The notes: generated from the letters alone by a model not told the origin. A stretch of DNA of 33,814 nucleotides from Sporichthyaceae bacterium (GCA_036493475.1 DASXPS010000104.1:1-33814); one strand, 5' to 3'; positions 22,922 to 31,029 are shown, numbered from the stretch's first letter. Made by a program: numbers and translations.

Positions 22922-24186
22922 CAGTGATCCATCAGGGTCATGTAGTGGCGCCAGATCGCGCGCAGCGTGGTCTCGTCGGTGTTGTTGCTGACCGTGAAGC
23001 CCTCCGCGTCGGTGTGTTCGCGGTTCAGCCCACGGGCGATCAGCACCCATTCCGGGTTGCGCGCGGCCACGCCGCGCTGGTTGCGCTCGTACATCTCCGA
23101 GTCATCGGCGAGCAGGAAGCCGGCCGGGCCGACCGAGCCGATGGTCTGCTGCAGCACGCGGCGATTGAGGTCGGCCGCGTCCTTGAACTGCATGCAGGTG
23201 ACGTGCTGCACGGTCTGGTCCACGGCCAGCGGTTGGATCTGGAACAGCTGGATCTCCGCGATGAACAGGCTCGGGAAGATCATCACGTGCGGGGAGCCGT
23301 CGATCATGATCTCCTCGGCGGCCTTGCCGTAGGAGTCGCGCATCGCCTGCACGTAGTTCGGCACCTTCTCCGCGGTGGTGCCGAACCAACCCATGGGTTC
23401 GGCGATGCGGCGGAACTCCGGGCGCAGGTCGTTCTCCGTGTGCCCGTTGCCGAGGTCCCGGCACAGCGCGGTGGAGTTCTCGCTGTACAGCGCGCCGATG
23501 CCGCTGGTGGCCACGGAGAAGATGGAGGAGTGCACGAACTGCGGGTGGTAGCCGTCGGTCTCGTTCTCCAGCAGCATCTTCCAGTTGGCCTTGACCCGGT
23601 GCTTGAGCCAGCCCGCGGTCAGCTGCACCTCACCGGCCGGCGAGATACGCGCCAGCCGGTCGAGGCACTCGGTGGCGGCACCCAGATGTTCTCTCAGTGA
23701 CGGGCCATCAGGAGCGAACGAGCCGAACACGAAACCTTGATAGGACTCCACCCGCGGCACCCGGCCGAGGGTGATGTTGCTCTTGTCCAACACCCCGTCG
23801 TAGCCTTGCTTGTACGGGAAACCGAGCAGGTCGCCGTTGTTCGCATAGGTCCAGCCGTGGTACTGACAGCGGAAGGCCAGCGTGTTGCCCTTCGGCGCCT
23901 CGCAGACCAGGTTGCCGCGATGGGCGCAGCGGTTCTGCAGCAGGTGGATGCTGCCGTCCTTGGCCCGGGTCATGATCACCGACTGCGGGCCGATGCTCTT
24001 CACCACGTAGTCGTTGGGCTCCGGGACCTCGCTTTCGTGTCCGACGAAAACCCAGGTGGAGTAGAAGATCCGCTCCATCTCATCGGCGAAGATGGCCGGG
24101 TCGGTGTAGATCGACCCGTGCACCCGATCCGGGCGGACGAGCTCTGCGTATCTCGATGTCTCTGTGCGAGATCCGACGGGGGTCAT
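22921..24186 (-). CDS. Rieske non-haem iron oxygenase, alpha subunit
   Basis: 421-residue catalytic subunit of an aromatic-ring-hydroxylating dioxygenase. The Rieske [2Fe-2S] ligands are visible as C87-x-H89 and C107-x2-H110. The mononuclear iron site lies in ENETDGYHPQFVH, with D211 as the electron-transfer Asp and H214 and H219 as ligands. The enzyme would hydroxylate an aromatic or alicyclic acid using electrons from a ferredoxin and reductase, neither of which is encoded in this window. The start at 24186 is in ATGA overlap with the thiolase stop. The substrate is unknown; benzoate-type substrates are typical of the two-subunit group. Confidence 0.93.
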   Translation of the reverse strand: MTPVGSRTETSRYAELVRPDRVHGSIYTDPAIFADEMERIFYSTWVFVGHESEVPEPNDYVVKSIGPQSVIMTRAKDGSIHLLQNRCAHRGNLVCEAPKGNTLAFRCQYHGWTYANNGDLLGFPYKQGYDGVLDKSNITLGRVPRVESYQGFVFGSFAPDGPSLREHLGAATECLDRLARISPAGEVQLTAGWLKHRVKANWKMLLENETDGYHPQFVHSSIFSVATSGIGALYSENSTALCRDLGNGHTENDLRPEFRRIAEPMGWFGTTAEKVPNYVQAMRDSYGKAAEEIMIDGSPHVMIFPSLFIAEIQLFQIQPLAVDQTVQHVTCMQFKDAADLNRRVLQQTIGSVGPAGFLLADDSEMYERNQRGVAARNPEWVLIARGLNREHTDAEGFTVSNNTDETTLRAIWRHYMTLMDH

Positions 24187-25379
24187 GCTGCACTCAATTC
24201 CTTGCCGACGATCGACACGAAGGACACGCACGCCCCGGGGCGTCCGCCGAGGTTGTGGGTCAGACCCAGGGTGGGGTTGTCCAGCTGCCGCTCGCCCGCC
24301 TCACCGCGGAGTTGCAGCCAGCACTCGAACAACATGCGCAGCCCGGAGGCACCCACCGGGTGCCCGAAGGACTTCAGCCCGCCGTCGGGGTTGACCGGCA
24401 GCCGGCCGTCGAGGTCGAAAGCCCCGTCCAGCACATGCTTCCAGGCCTCCCCGCGCGGGGAGAACCCGAGGTCCTCCATCAACACGATCTCGGTGGGGGT
24501 GAAGCAGTCGTGCACCTCGGCCAGGCTGAGCTGGGAGGCCGCGTCGGTGATGCCGGCCTGCGCGTAGGCATCCGCGGCGCTGGCCACCACCTCGGGGAAG
24601 GTGGTGTAGTCATACCCGGGGTCGACCGGGCCGGAGCCGGGGCCGGCGATCAGCGACAGGCCCTTCACGAACATCGGGCGGTCGGTGTAGCGGTGGGCGT
24701 CCTCGGCGCGCACGATGACCGCCGCGGCGGCGCCGTCGGAGACCCCGGAGCAGTCGAAGACACCCAGCCGCCCGGCGATCAGCGGGGAGCCCGCGATCTT
24801 CTCCTTGGGTACCGCCTTGCGGAACTGCGCGCGGGGGTTGCGCGCCCCGTTGACGTGGTTCTTCCACGCGACGTGGGTCATTGCCTCGCGCATCGCGGCC
24901 GGGTCGACGCCGTACTTGGCGCAGTAGGCCGGGTCCAACAGGGAGAACGCCGCGGGCGCGGTGGAGGTGAGTTCGGCCGAGGTGCCGTCCGAGGCCATGG
25001 CCGGGCGGACCAGCCCGGAGTAGCCGCTGTCCTTCAGCTTCTCCACCCCGACCGCCATCGCGGTGTCGTAGGCACCGCAGGCCACCGCGTAACAGGCGTT
25101 GCGGAAGGCCTCGGACCCGGTGGCGCAGAAGTTCTCCACCCGGGAGACCGGCTTGTTGTCGATGGCCAGCGGACGGGACAGGGTGAGCCCGGACAGCCCC
25201 GAGGTCATGGTGCCCAGCCAGTAGGCGTCGATCTCCTCCGGCGTCAGCGCATCCCCGGACAGGCACTCGGTGACCGCGTCCACCAACAGGTCGTCGACCG
25301 AGCGGTCCCAGTGCTCACCGAAGGTGGTGCAGCCCATCGCCACCACGGCAACGCGGTCCCGGATCCCTCTACTGGCCAT
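24183..25379 (-). CDS. Thiolase family protein (SCP-x/acetyl-CoA C-acetyltransferase-like)
   Basis: 398-residue thiolase-fold enzyme of the lipid-transfer-protein/SCP-x branch. Cys85 in VENFCATGSEA is the nucleophile position; H290 in EVHDCFTPTE, H340 in SFGHPVGASG and C384 near GGRPGACVS complete the active-site set. It should make or cleave a carbon-carbon bond on a CoA ester, such as the last beta-oxidation step or an aldol-type cleavage. It overlaps the HMGCS/DUF35 gene by 11 bases, and GGAGG lies six bases before its ATG. Thiolases of this branch are known to need a DUF35 partner, which the neighbour provides. Confidence 0.9.
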   Translation of the reverse strand: MASRGIRDRVAVVAMGCTTFGEHWDRSVDDLLVDAVTECLSGDALTPEEIDAYWLGTMTSGLSGLTLSRPLAIDNKPVSRVENFCATGSEAFRNACYAVACGAYDTAMAVGVEKLKDSGYSGLVRPAMASDGTSAELTSTAPAAFSLLDPAYCAKYGVDPAAMREAMTHVAWKNHVNGARNPRAQFRKAVPKEKIAGSPLIAGRLGVFDCSGVSDGAAAAVIVRAEDAHRYTDRPMFVKGLSLIAGPGSGPVDPGYDYTTFPEVVASAADAYAQAGITDAASQLSLAEVHDCFTPTEIVLMEDLGFSPRGEAWKHVLDGAFDLDGRLPVNPDGGLKSFGHPVGASGLRMLFECWLQLRGEAGERQLDNPTLGLTHNLGGRPGACVSFVSIVGKELSAA

Positions 25380-26733
25380 CGGATTCCTCCATCAGGCGGG
25401 CCTTCCAGAAGTAGTTGTGCACCCCGTCGGCGGTGTACAGGCGACGGAAGGTCAGCCGTACCCGGCGGCCGATGGCCACCTCGTCTGCTCGGGCGTCGGC
25501 CAGCTCCAGCAGGCTGCGGCCACCGCCGTCGAAGTCGACCACCGCATTGATCATCGGCGGGGACGGGGAGAAGGCCAGCCGGTCGACGGTGTAGGTGGCC
25601 ACCGTGCCGACCGCGTCGGCCAGCGACGTCTTCGTCATCTGACCCACCGTCCGACAGGATGCGCAGACCCGGGCCGGCGGCAGGTGCACGAACCCGCACT
25701 TGTCGCAGCGGCTGCCGACGAAGGCGAACTTCCAACCGGCGTTGCGTGCCGCGGGCGGACCGGCCGGACGCTCCGGCTCGGGCCGACGGGGTAGCTCGCG
25801 CTCCAGGAAGCCGCGCCAGGTCAGGTACGTGGCATACGGAATGGCTCGGCCGGCCTCCAGTTGTGCGCGCACGCCGGCTCGGGTGCTGCCCACCCGGTCG
25901 GTGGTCCGCCACACGGTCGCGTCCGCGCCGTCCACCGCGCTGATGGTGAGGATGGTCTGGCCGGGGGTGGCGCGGTCCAACACGTCGGCCAGCCGCAGCC
26001 CCAGGTCGGCGGCCCCGGCGTGGCCGAGCGGGAGAACGTCCTGCGCGCCGTACTTCGAGGCCAGCGTGGCCGCGGTGCGCGCGTGCGGGGAGGAGACCAC
26101 GACGTGGTCGGCGGCGGTGATGCCCGCCTCACCCAGCGCGCGGGCGACGGCCTCGGCGACCAGCGGGGTGTACATCTCCAGCCCGAAGCGCTCTTCCCAC
26201 TGACGACTCGTCAGATCACCGGGCGCGCGCCAGCGGTCCAAGAACTCGGCGGTGAGACTCGCCGCGGCCACCGGCACGGCCAGCGCGTCCGCAACGGGCC
26301 CGAATCGGAACGCCGCGCCGCCGTCGGCACCCTCGCGTTCATCGGCCGAACCGGGCATCCCGACCCGGACGTCGGCGAACACCGCGAGCCCGCCCCCGGC
26401 CGCGGCCGCACGCAACGCACCGGTGCCCGAGCGCGAGGAACCGGCCAGGTCGACCGCGAAGCCGTCCTCGCCCGCGCCCACCGCGGCGTGCACCGCGGCG
26501 GCGTTGGTCTTCTCCGCGTACGGCGGGGAGGTGGTGGCGAACCAGAGCGGGCCGATCGGGCCTTCGGCGATCGGCCGCGCGGCCGCCACGCCCATGGTGG
26601 TGGCGTCCTCGTCGAACCCGGCGACGACCCGCGACCCCTTCGGCGATCCTGTGCCCAGGGTGGCCGCGAGGTCGGCGAACTCCAGCCGGTGCACCGGCAG
26701 GTAGGCGCCGTATCCGACGATGCCCTGAGTCAC
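25369..26733 (-). CDS. HMG-CoA-synthase-like / DUF35 zinc-ribbon OB-fold fusion
   Basis: 454 residues. Residues 1-300 resemble HMG-CoA synthase/ketosynthase III (GIVGYGAYLPVHRL, TTSPPYAEKTNAAAVHAA, VVSSPHARTAATLASKYG). Residues 335-450 are a DUF35 acyl-CoA-binding domain, with zinc-ribbon cysteines C343, C346, C357 and C360 followed by an OB fold. Where HMG-CoA synthases have the nucleophilic Cys, this protein appears to have Ser99/Ser100 (LAGSSRSGTGAL), so the first domain may be non-catalytic or altered. Archaeal thiolase/HMGCS/DUF35 complexes and actinobacterial steroid thiolase-DUF35 pairs are the closest known parallels. The GTG start at 26733 is preceded by GAGGAG. The promoter is listed separately. 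Confidence 0.83.
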   Translation of the reverse strand: MTQGIVGYGAYLPVHRLEFADLAATLGTGSPKGSRVVAGFDEDATTMGVAAARPIAEGPIGPLWFATTSPPYAEKTNAAAVHAAVGAGEDGFAVDLAGSSRSGTGALRAAAAGGGLAVFADVRVGMPGSADEREGADGGAAFRFGPVADALAVPVAAASLTAEFLDRWRAPGDLTSRQWEERFGLEMYTPLVAEAVARALGEAGITAADHVVVSSPHARTAATLASKYGAQDVLPLGHAGAADLGLRLADVLDRATPGQTILTISAVDGADATVWRTTDRVGSTRAGVRAQLEAGRAIPYATYLTWRGFLERELPRRPEPERPAGPPAARNAGWKFAFVGSRCDKCGFVHLPPARVCASCRTVGQMTKTSLADAVGTVATYTVDRLAFSPSPPMINAVVDFDGGGRSLLELADARADEVAIGRRVRLTFRRLYTADGVHNYFWKARLMEESDGQ

Positions 26734-26757
26734 GCCCGCTCCTCGGTCAGTCTGCTC

Positions 26758-26807
26758 GGACAGTGTGTCCAGACAGAACGTTACCAAACGGCTGAGGGGA
26801 ACGCCAA
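26758..26807 (-). promoter_or_regulatory. Promoter with TetR-type operator for the HMGCS/thiolase/Rieske operon
   Basis: On the minus strand TTGGCG (26802-26807), an 18-base spacer and TAACGT (26778-26783) are followed directly by TCTGTCTGGACACA and the near-palindrome GGACAGTGTGTCC (26758-26770). The operator would cover the transcription start. Nearly the same block precedes the P450 gene (31030-31080), next to a TetR gene, so that regulator is the likely repressor of both. Confidence 0.65.
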
Positions 26808-26833
26808 CGTGTGCAGCGCGCCCGTTCCCACCA

Positions 26834-26891
26834 CCTCTCATGGCGTGTGGGGGTATCAGGACGCCTTGATGGCCCGACACGCCATGAGAGG
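26834..26891 (-). terminator. Strong hairpin after the SDR gene, likely terminator
   Basis: Perfect 15-base inverted repeat: CCTCTCATGGCGTGT (26834-26848) pairs with ACACGCCATGAGAGG (26877-26891) across a 28-base loop that itself has a weak ATCAGG/CCTTGAT hairpin. It lies 17 bases past the SDR stop and upstream of the next promoter, the right place to end the P450-SDR transcript. There is no U tract, so it may act with Rho or serve another purpose. Confidence 0.5.
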
Positions 26892-26908
26892 ACGTGGGAT
26901 TGGCGGCG

Positions 26909-27631
26909 TCAGCAGCCGATGCCCATGCCGCCGGAGACGCCGAGGACCTCACCGGTGATGTAGGACGCGGACTCCGAGCAGAGGAAGGCGACGGCGGCGG
27001 CGACCTCGTCGGGCGTGCCGAGCCGATGCAGTTCGGTCGCGCCGATCATCGCCTGCACCATGGCATCGCCGCGGTCGCCGAGCGCGCGCACCTTGTCCAG
27101 CAGCGGGGTCTCGATCGGGCCGGGGCAGACGGTGTTCACGGTGATCTGGAACCGCGCGCTCTCTCGGGCGATGGACCGGCCGAACGCGATCACCCCGCCC
27201 TTGGTCGCCGCGTACACCGCGTTGCCCTTGGAGCCCAGCCGGCCGGCCTCCGAGGCCACGTTGACGATGCGCCCGTATTTGGCGCGTTGCATCGCGGGCA
27301 GCACGGCCCGGGTGCAGGCGAACACGCCCTCCAGGTTCACCGCCAGCAACCGCCGCCAGTCCTCCGGCTGCACGTCGGTGAACCAGGAGAACTCGTCGTA
27401 CCCGGCGTTGTTCACCAGGATCGCAGCGTTGGACTCGCCGAGCACGTCGAGCACCTGCTCGGCGTCGGCCACATCCAGCACCACCGCGCGACCACCGACC
27501 GCCTCGGCCACGACGTGCGCCGGTTCGGCATCGCGGTCCACCACCCACACCGACGCCCCGGTCTTGGCCAGCGCCGCGCAGATCGCCGCACCGATCCCCC
27601 GCCCGCCGCCGGTGACCACCGCGACGCTCAT
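26909..27631 (-). CDS. Short-chain dehydrogenase/reductase (SDR)
   Basis: 240-residue NAD(P)-dependent oxidoreductase of the classical SDR family. The cofactor motif TGGGRGIG is at 7-14, NNAG is near 74-77, and the catalytic Ser127, Tyr140 and Lys144 (YAATK) are present. D32 after the second strand (VVDRD) favours NAD(H). It probably oxidises a hydroxyacyl-CoA or a hydroxyl made by the oxygenases. The ATG at 27631 overlaps the stop of mini-ORF cassette copy 4. It is the last gene before the hairpin at 26834-26891. Confidence 0.92.
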   Translation of the reverse strand: MSVAVVTGGGRGIGAAICAALAKTGASVWVVDRDAEPAHVVAEAVGGRAVVLDVADAEQVLDVLGESNAAILVNNAGYDEFSWFTDVQPEDWRRLLAVNLEGVFACTRAVLPAMQRAKYGRIVNVASEAGRLGSKGNAVYAATKGGVIAFGRSIARESARFQITVNTVCPGPIETPLLDKVRALGDRGDAMVQAMIGATELHRLGTPDEVAAAVAFLCSESASYITGEVLGVSGGMGIGC

Positions 27632-27708
27632 CGATGCACCTCGTCCCTCGGTGCGCCGATGAGGCACGACCGACCTGTGCTTGTTGATGAGCTCGCAAGC
27701 TCACTCAT
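27628..27708 (-). repeat. MIRU-like cassette, full copy 4
   Basis: An 81-base copy between a crotonase gene and the SDR gene, outside the transporter operon. It is the most diverged full copy: the mini-ORF has ACA for the internal ATG and GGT for GTG, but stays open for 26 codons. The downstream ATGA overlap is kept; upstream the mini-ORF starts three bases after the crotonase stop instead of overlapping it. The hairpin has 10 of 11 positions paired and the loop is GAGGGACGA. The left end reads ATGAGT and the right end ATGAGC. Confidence 0.82.
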
Positions 27709-27711
27709 GTC

Positions 27712-28503
27712 TCAGCGCCCCTCGAAGCGCGGCGCGCGCCGTTCGATCACCGCGGCCAAACCCTCGCGCGCATCGTAGGTACCAGATAGCTCGGAGACCG
27801 TGCGCGACTCGTCGGGCAGCGCGGTCTCCACGCTGCGCCCGACGCCGTCCCAGAGCAGCCGCTTGGCCGCGCCCAGGGCCAGCGGCGCGCCGGCGGCCAA
27901 CTGTTCGGCCAGGGCGAACGCTTCGTCCAGCAACGTCGTGTCGTCGACCACCCGGTTCACCAGGCCGATGGCCTTGGCCTGCTCAGCGTCCAACGTGGGG
28001 TTGGTCAGCACCAGTTCCATCGCGGTGCGGATGCCGACGATGCGGGACAGCGTCACCGACACCCCGGCGTCGGGTGCCATGCCGGCCCGGGTGGCTCCGG
28101 GCAGGAACTTGGCCGAGCGCCCGGCCACCACTAGATCGGCGGCGCACACCAACCCGAACCCGCCGCCGCCGGCCGCGTACCCGTGCACCGCGGCGATCAC
28201 CGGGGCGCGCAGGTGCATCAGGCCGGAGGCCACCATCTGCAGCCAGGTGGTGGCCTCGCGCAGGTAGTCCGGCAACGCCTCGCCCTTGGACGCGAAGTCC
28301 TTCACATCCCCGCCGGTGCAGAAGTTCGGCCCGGCGCCGGACAGCACCAGTGCGCGCAGCCCCGGTTCGCCGTGACAACGCATCACCTGGTCGTGCAGCT
28401 CGCGCAAGAACGCATTGCTCATCGCGTTGGACGCAGCCGGCCGGTTCAACAACAGGTGCCCGACCCCGTCCTTGCGCAGCTCGAGCAGCACCTGGTCGGT
28501 CAT
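27712..28503 (-). CDS. Enoyl-CoA hydratase/isomerase family protein (isomerase-like)
   Basis: 263-residue crotonase-fold protein, MTDQVLLELRKDGVGHLLLN start. The oxyanion-hole segments LSGAGPNFCTGGDV and GYAAGGGGFGLVCAADL are clear. Neither of the two Glu residues of classical enoyl-CoA hydratase appears in the expected places (GGGFGL, and ATRAGMAPDAG). The MAPDAG segment instead resembles PaaG/enoyl-CoA isomerases, where that Asp is important. An isomerase or other crotonase reaction is therefore more likely than hydration. The start at 28503 overlaps the preceding crotonase stop as ATGA. Confidence 0.86.
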   Translation of the reverse strand: MTDQVLLELRKDGVGHLLLNRPAASNAMSNAFLRELHDQVMRCHGEPGLRALVLSGAGPNFCTGGDVKDFASKGEALPDYLREATTWLQMVASGLMHLRAPVIAAVHGYAAGGGGFGLVCAADLVVAGRSAKFLPGATRAGMAPDAGVSVTLSRIVGIRTAMELVLTNPTLDAEQAKAIGLVNRVVDDTTLLDEAFALAEQLAAGAPLALGAAKRLLWDGVGRSVETALPDESRTVSELSGTYDAREGLAAVIERRAPRFEGR

Positions 28504-29267
28504 GGGTTGTCCTTCTTCCGGGTGGAGAACGACTCGGCCGCGGCGGCCCCGCCGGAGCCGAGGAGGTGATCGAGGACGGCGGACAGTTCCGCGTCCAACG
28601 CCGCGGGCAACGGCAGGGCCAGGCCCTCGCGGATCAACCGCTTGCTTGCCGCGCGAGCGGCCCGCGATCCCTTGGTCAGTCGGCGCACCAATGCGGCCGC
28701 CGCCTCGTCCAGGTCGACGTCCGGCACCACCCGGTAGAGCAGTCCCCACTCACAGGCCTGACGGGCCGTCAGGGTGTCGCCGGTGAGTACCAACGCCGTG
28801 GCGCGGGCCTGACCGATCAGCCGCGGCAACAAGGCCGTGCCGCCGCCACCGGGGATCTGCCCGAAGCGCGCGTGGATGTCGGCCAGCGTCGCGGACTCGG
28901 CGGCGATGGCCACGTCCACCGCCTGGATGAGTTCGAAGCCGCCGGCCACCGCGTGACCCTCGACCACCGCGACCACCGGCACCTCGGCTGCGGCGATCGC
29001 CGCCGTGGCATCACGGAACGCGGTGAACAGTTCGGCCAGCGCGGCGCGACCCGCCTCGCGCAACGCCATGAGCTCTTCGAAATCCCCGCCCGCACAGAAC
29101 GTCCCGCCCGCGCCGCGGATCACAATCACCGACACCCGCGGCGCCAACGCCCGCACCCCGGCGCCCAGTTCCCGCGCCAGGTTCAGCGAGATCGCATTGC
29201 GGGACGCCGGGCGGTTCAGCGTGAGCCGGCCGACGTTGCCGTCGACCTCAACCTCGACGTCCGGCAC
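28500..29267 (-). CDS. Enoyl-CoA hydratase/isomerase family protein
   Basis: 255-residue crotonase-fold protein. IRGAGGTFCAGGDFEEL and GHAVAGGFELIQAVD form the CoA-binding oxyanion hole. The Glu in GGFEL matches the first catalytic Glu of enoyl-CoA hydratase, while the second position appears to be His (LADIHARFGQIPGGGG). It likely acts on a CoA ester in the beta-oxidation-like pathway with the MaoC protein and the next crotonase. The GTG start at 29267 lies two bases after the MaoC gene stop. Confidence 0.87.
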   Translation of the reverse strand: MPDVEVEVDGNVGRLTLNRPASRNAISLNLARELGAGVRALAPRVSVIVIRGAGGTFCAGGDFEELMALREAGRAALAELFTAFRDATAAIAAAEVPVVAVVEGHAVAGGFELIQAVDVAIAAESATLADIHARFGQIPGGGGTALLPRLIGQARATALVLTGDTLTARQACEWGLLYRVVPDVDLDEAAAALVRRLTKGSRAARAASKRLIREGLALPLPAALDAELSAVLDHLLGSGGAAAAESFSTRKKDNP

Positions 29268-29269
29268 GG

Positions 29270-29725
29270 TCAGCGCACGTACCGGACGATGGCCTCCAGT
29301 ACGCAGGCCGGCTTGGCCGCGCCACGCATCTCCAACGTGCCCGCGAGTACCGCCTGGACGGTGGCGGCGTCCAGCGCCTCGACGCCGGCCAGCGTGAGGT
29401 GCAACCGGACCGCGGAGTTGACCGGCACCGGCGCGGGATAGCGCACCTTGTTCAGCCCGTAGTTGATGCCCATCGAGATCCCGTTGACCGTGTAGATCTC
29501 ACCCATCAGCAGCGGGAACAACGACAGCGTCAGCAACCCGTGCGCGATGGTGGTCTTGAACGGACCGTCCGCCGCGCGCACCGGATCGATGTGGATCCAC
29601 TGCCGGTCCCCGGTCGCCTCGGCGAAGGCGTCGATCTGTGCCTGATCCACCGTCAGCCACTCCGACGTGCCGAGGTTCTGCCCGGCGGCGGCGGCGAAGG
29701 TGTCGAGATCATCGAAGATGCGCAT
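29270..29725 (-). CDS. MaoC-like (R)-specific enoyl-CoA hydratase
   Basis: 151-residue hot-dog-fold protein with the hydratase-2 motif ATGDRQWIHIDPVRA, giving catalytic Asp40 and His45, and TIAHGLLTLSL. Single-domain MaoC proteins of this length hydrate trans-2-enoyl-CoA to (R)-3-hydroxyacyl-CoA. The ATG lies three bases after the P450 stop, so the genes are co-translated. It supplies a hydratase that could complement the poor catalytic residues of the two crotonases. Confidence 0.9.
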   Translation of the reverse strand: MRIFDDLDTFAAAAGQNLGTSEWLTVDQAQIDAFAEATGDRQWIHIDPVRAADGPFKTTIAHGLLTLSLFPLLMGEIYTVNGISMGINYGLNKVRYPAPVPVNSAVRLHLTLAGVEALDAATVQAVLAGTLEMRGAAKPACVLEAIVRYVR

Positions 29726-29728
29726 CGG

Positions 29729-30988
29729 TCAACCCAGATTCAGTCGGTACGGCAGCCGCTTGACCGCGGACATGAAGTTGCCGACCAGGTAATCCGGCTC
29801 ACCGACCTCGAACTCCGGCACCCGGGTCAACAGCTCGCCCCAGATGCTACGCAGCTGGGCGCGGGCCAGCATGGTGCCCAGGCAAAAGTGCGGACCACCG
29901 CCGCCGAACCCGACGTGCGGGTTCTCCTCGCGCCGCACGTCGAACTGCCACGGGTTGGCGAACGCCGCCTCGTCGCGGTTGCCGGATTGGTAGAACAGCC
30001 CGATCCAATCGCCCTCGGAGATCTGCGCTCCGCGGAACTCCACGTCACGGGTTGCCGTGCGCCGGAAGGTCATCACCGGGGTGGCCCAGCGGATCATCTC
30101 CTCCACCGCGGTGCCGATGCGCCCGTCGAAGTCCTCCATCAGGACCTTGCGCTGCTCGGGGAACTCGGTGAACGCCCGCGCGGTGTGCGAGATCGTGTTG
30201 CGGGTGGTGTCGTTGCCGGCCACCGCCAGCAGGATGAAGTAGGCCGCGATCTCCTCGTCGTTCATCGTGCGGCCGTCGACCTCGGCCTGCACCAGCGCGG
30301 TCATCAGGTCATCGCGCGGGTCGCAGCGGCGGGCCTCGGCGATCTCCAGCGCTATGCGCAGCAGGTTCAGCGTGGAGTTCATCAGCAGCTCCTCGGGGAG
30401 CAACTCGCCGCGCACCTCCTCATCGGCCCAGGAGGTCAGGCCATCGACGCTCTCGGTGGCCTCGCCCCGGTAGTCCTCGTCGACGCCCATCATCTCGAAG
30501 ATGGTCATCATCGGCAGCCGCCGGGACACCGCGGCCACCAGGTCGCCCTCGGGGTGCTGGACCAGGTCGTCGACGATGCGCTCGGCCTGATTGGCGATCT
30601 GCCCCTCGATCTGCGCCACCCGCCGCGGGGTGAAGGCGCTGGAACACAGCCGGCGCAGCTGCAGGTGCCGTGGGGAGTCCATGGCCAGGAACGAGCTGAC
30701 CGTCTCCAGGATCGCCACCGGGACGTCCTCCAGCGTGATGCCCTCGCCGGAACAGAAGGTCTCCGGATCGGTGCTGATCGCGCGGATGTCCTCGTTGCGC
30801 ACGATGGCCCAGAAGCCTCCGACGCCTTCCTCCGGCGGCATCATCGAGCCCTCGGCCGGCGGGTGATAGCTGACCGGCCGCTCGGCGCGCAGGATGCGCA
30901 GCGACTCGTCCCGCTCCCGCGGCGTGCCCGACCAGAAACTCAGCGGGGAGAGGGAGACCGGGTCGAAGTCCGGCTTGGCGTGGCCCAT
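29729..30988 (-). CDS. Cytochrome P450 monooxygenase
   Basis: 419-residue soluble bacterial P450. The I-helix oxygen-binding motif AGNDTT is at 257-262, the ExxR pair is E297/R300, and the haem loop FGGGGPHFCLG has Cys369 as the iron ligand. The overall pattern (MDSPRHLQLRRLCSSAFTPR, FRRTATRD) resembles actinobacterial CYP124/125/142-type enzymes that oxidise sterol or branched-lipid side chains; that subfamily call is tentative. Ferredoxin and reductase partners are not encoded here. The ATG at 30988 is preceded by GAGAGGA nine bases upstream. Expression is probably governed by the promoter/operator at 31030-31080. Confidence 0.93.
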   Translation of the reverse strand: MGHAKPDFDPVSLSPLSFWSGTPRERDESLRILRAERPVSYHPPAEGSMMPPEEGVGGFWAIVRNEDIRAISTDPETFCSGEGITLEDVPVAILETVSSFLAMDSPRHLQLRRLCSSAFTPRRVAQIEGQIANQAERIVDDLVQHPEGDLVAAVSRRLPMMTIFEMMGVDEDYRGEATESVDGLTSWADEEVRGELLPEELLMNSTLNLLRIALEIAEARRCDPRDDLMTALVQAEVDGRTMNDEEIAAYFILLAVAGNDTTRNTISHTARAFTEFPEQRKVLMEDFDGRIGTAVEEMIRWATPVMTFRRTATRDVEFRGAQISEGDWIGLFYQSGNRDEAAFANPWQFDVRREENPHVGFGGGGPHFCLGTMLARAQLRSIWGELLTRVPEFEVGEPDYLVGNFMSAVKRLPYRLNLG

Positions 30989-31029
30989 GAGTCCGGGTCC
31001 TCTCGGAAAGGCACTCGTACACTGTGCTC

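Noticed and set aside
3703-27708. CRISPR array or REP-like tandem repeats
   Set aside because: The repeats are kilobases apart, each at a gene junction, with no spacers and no cas genes.
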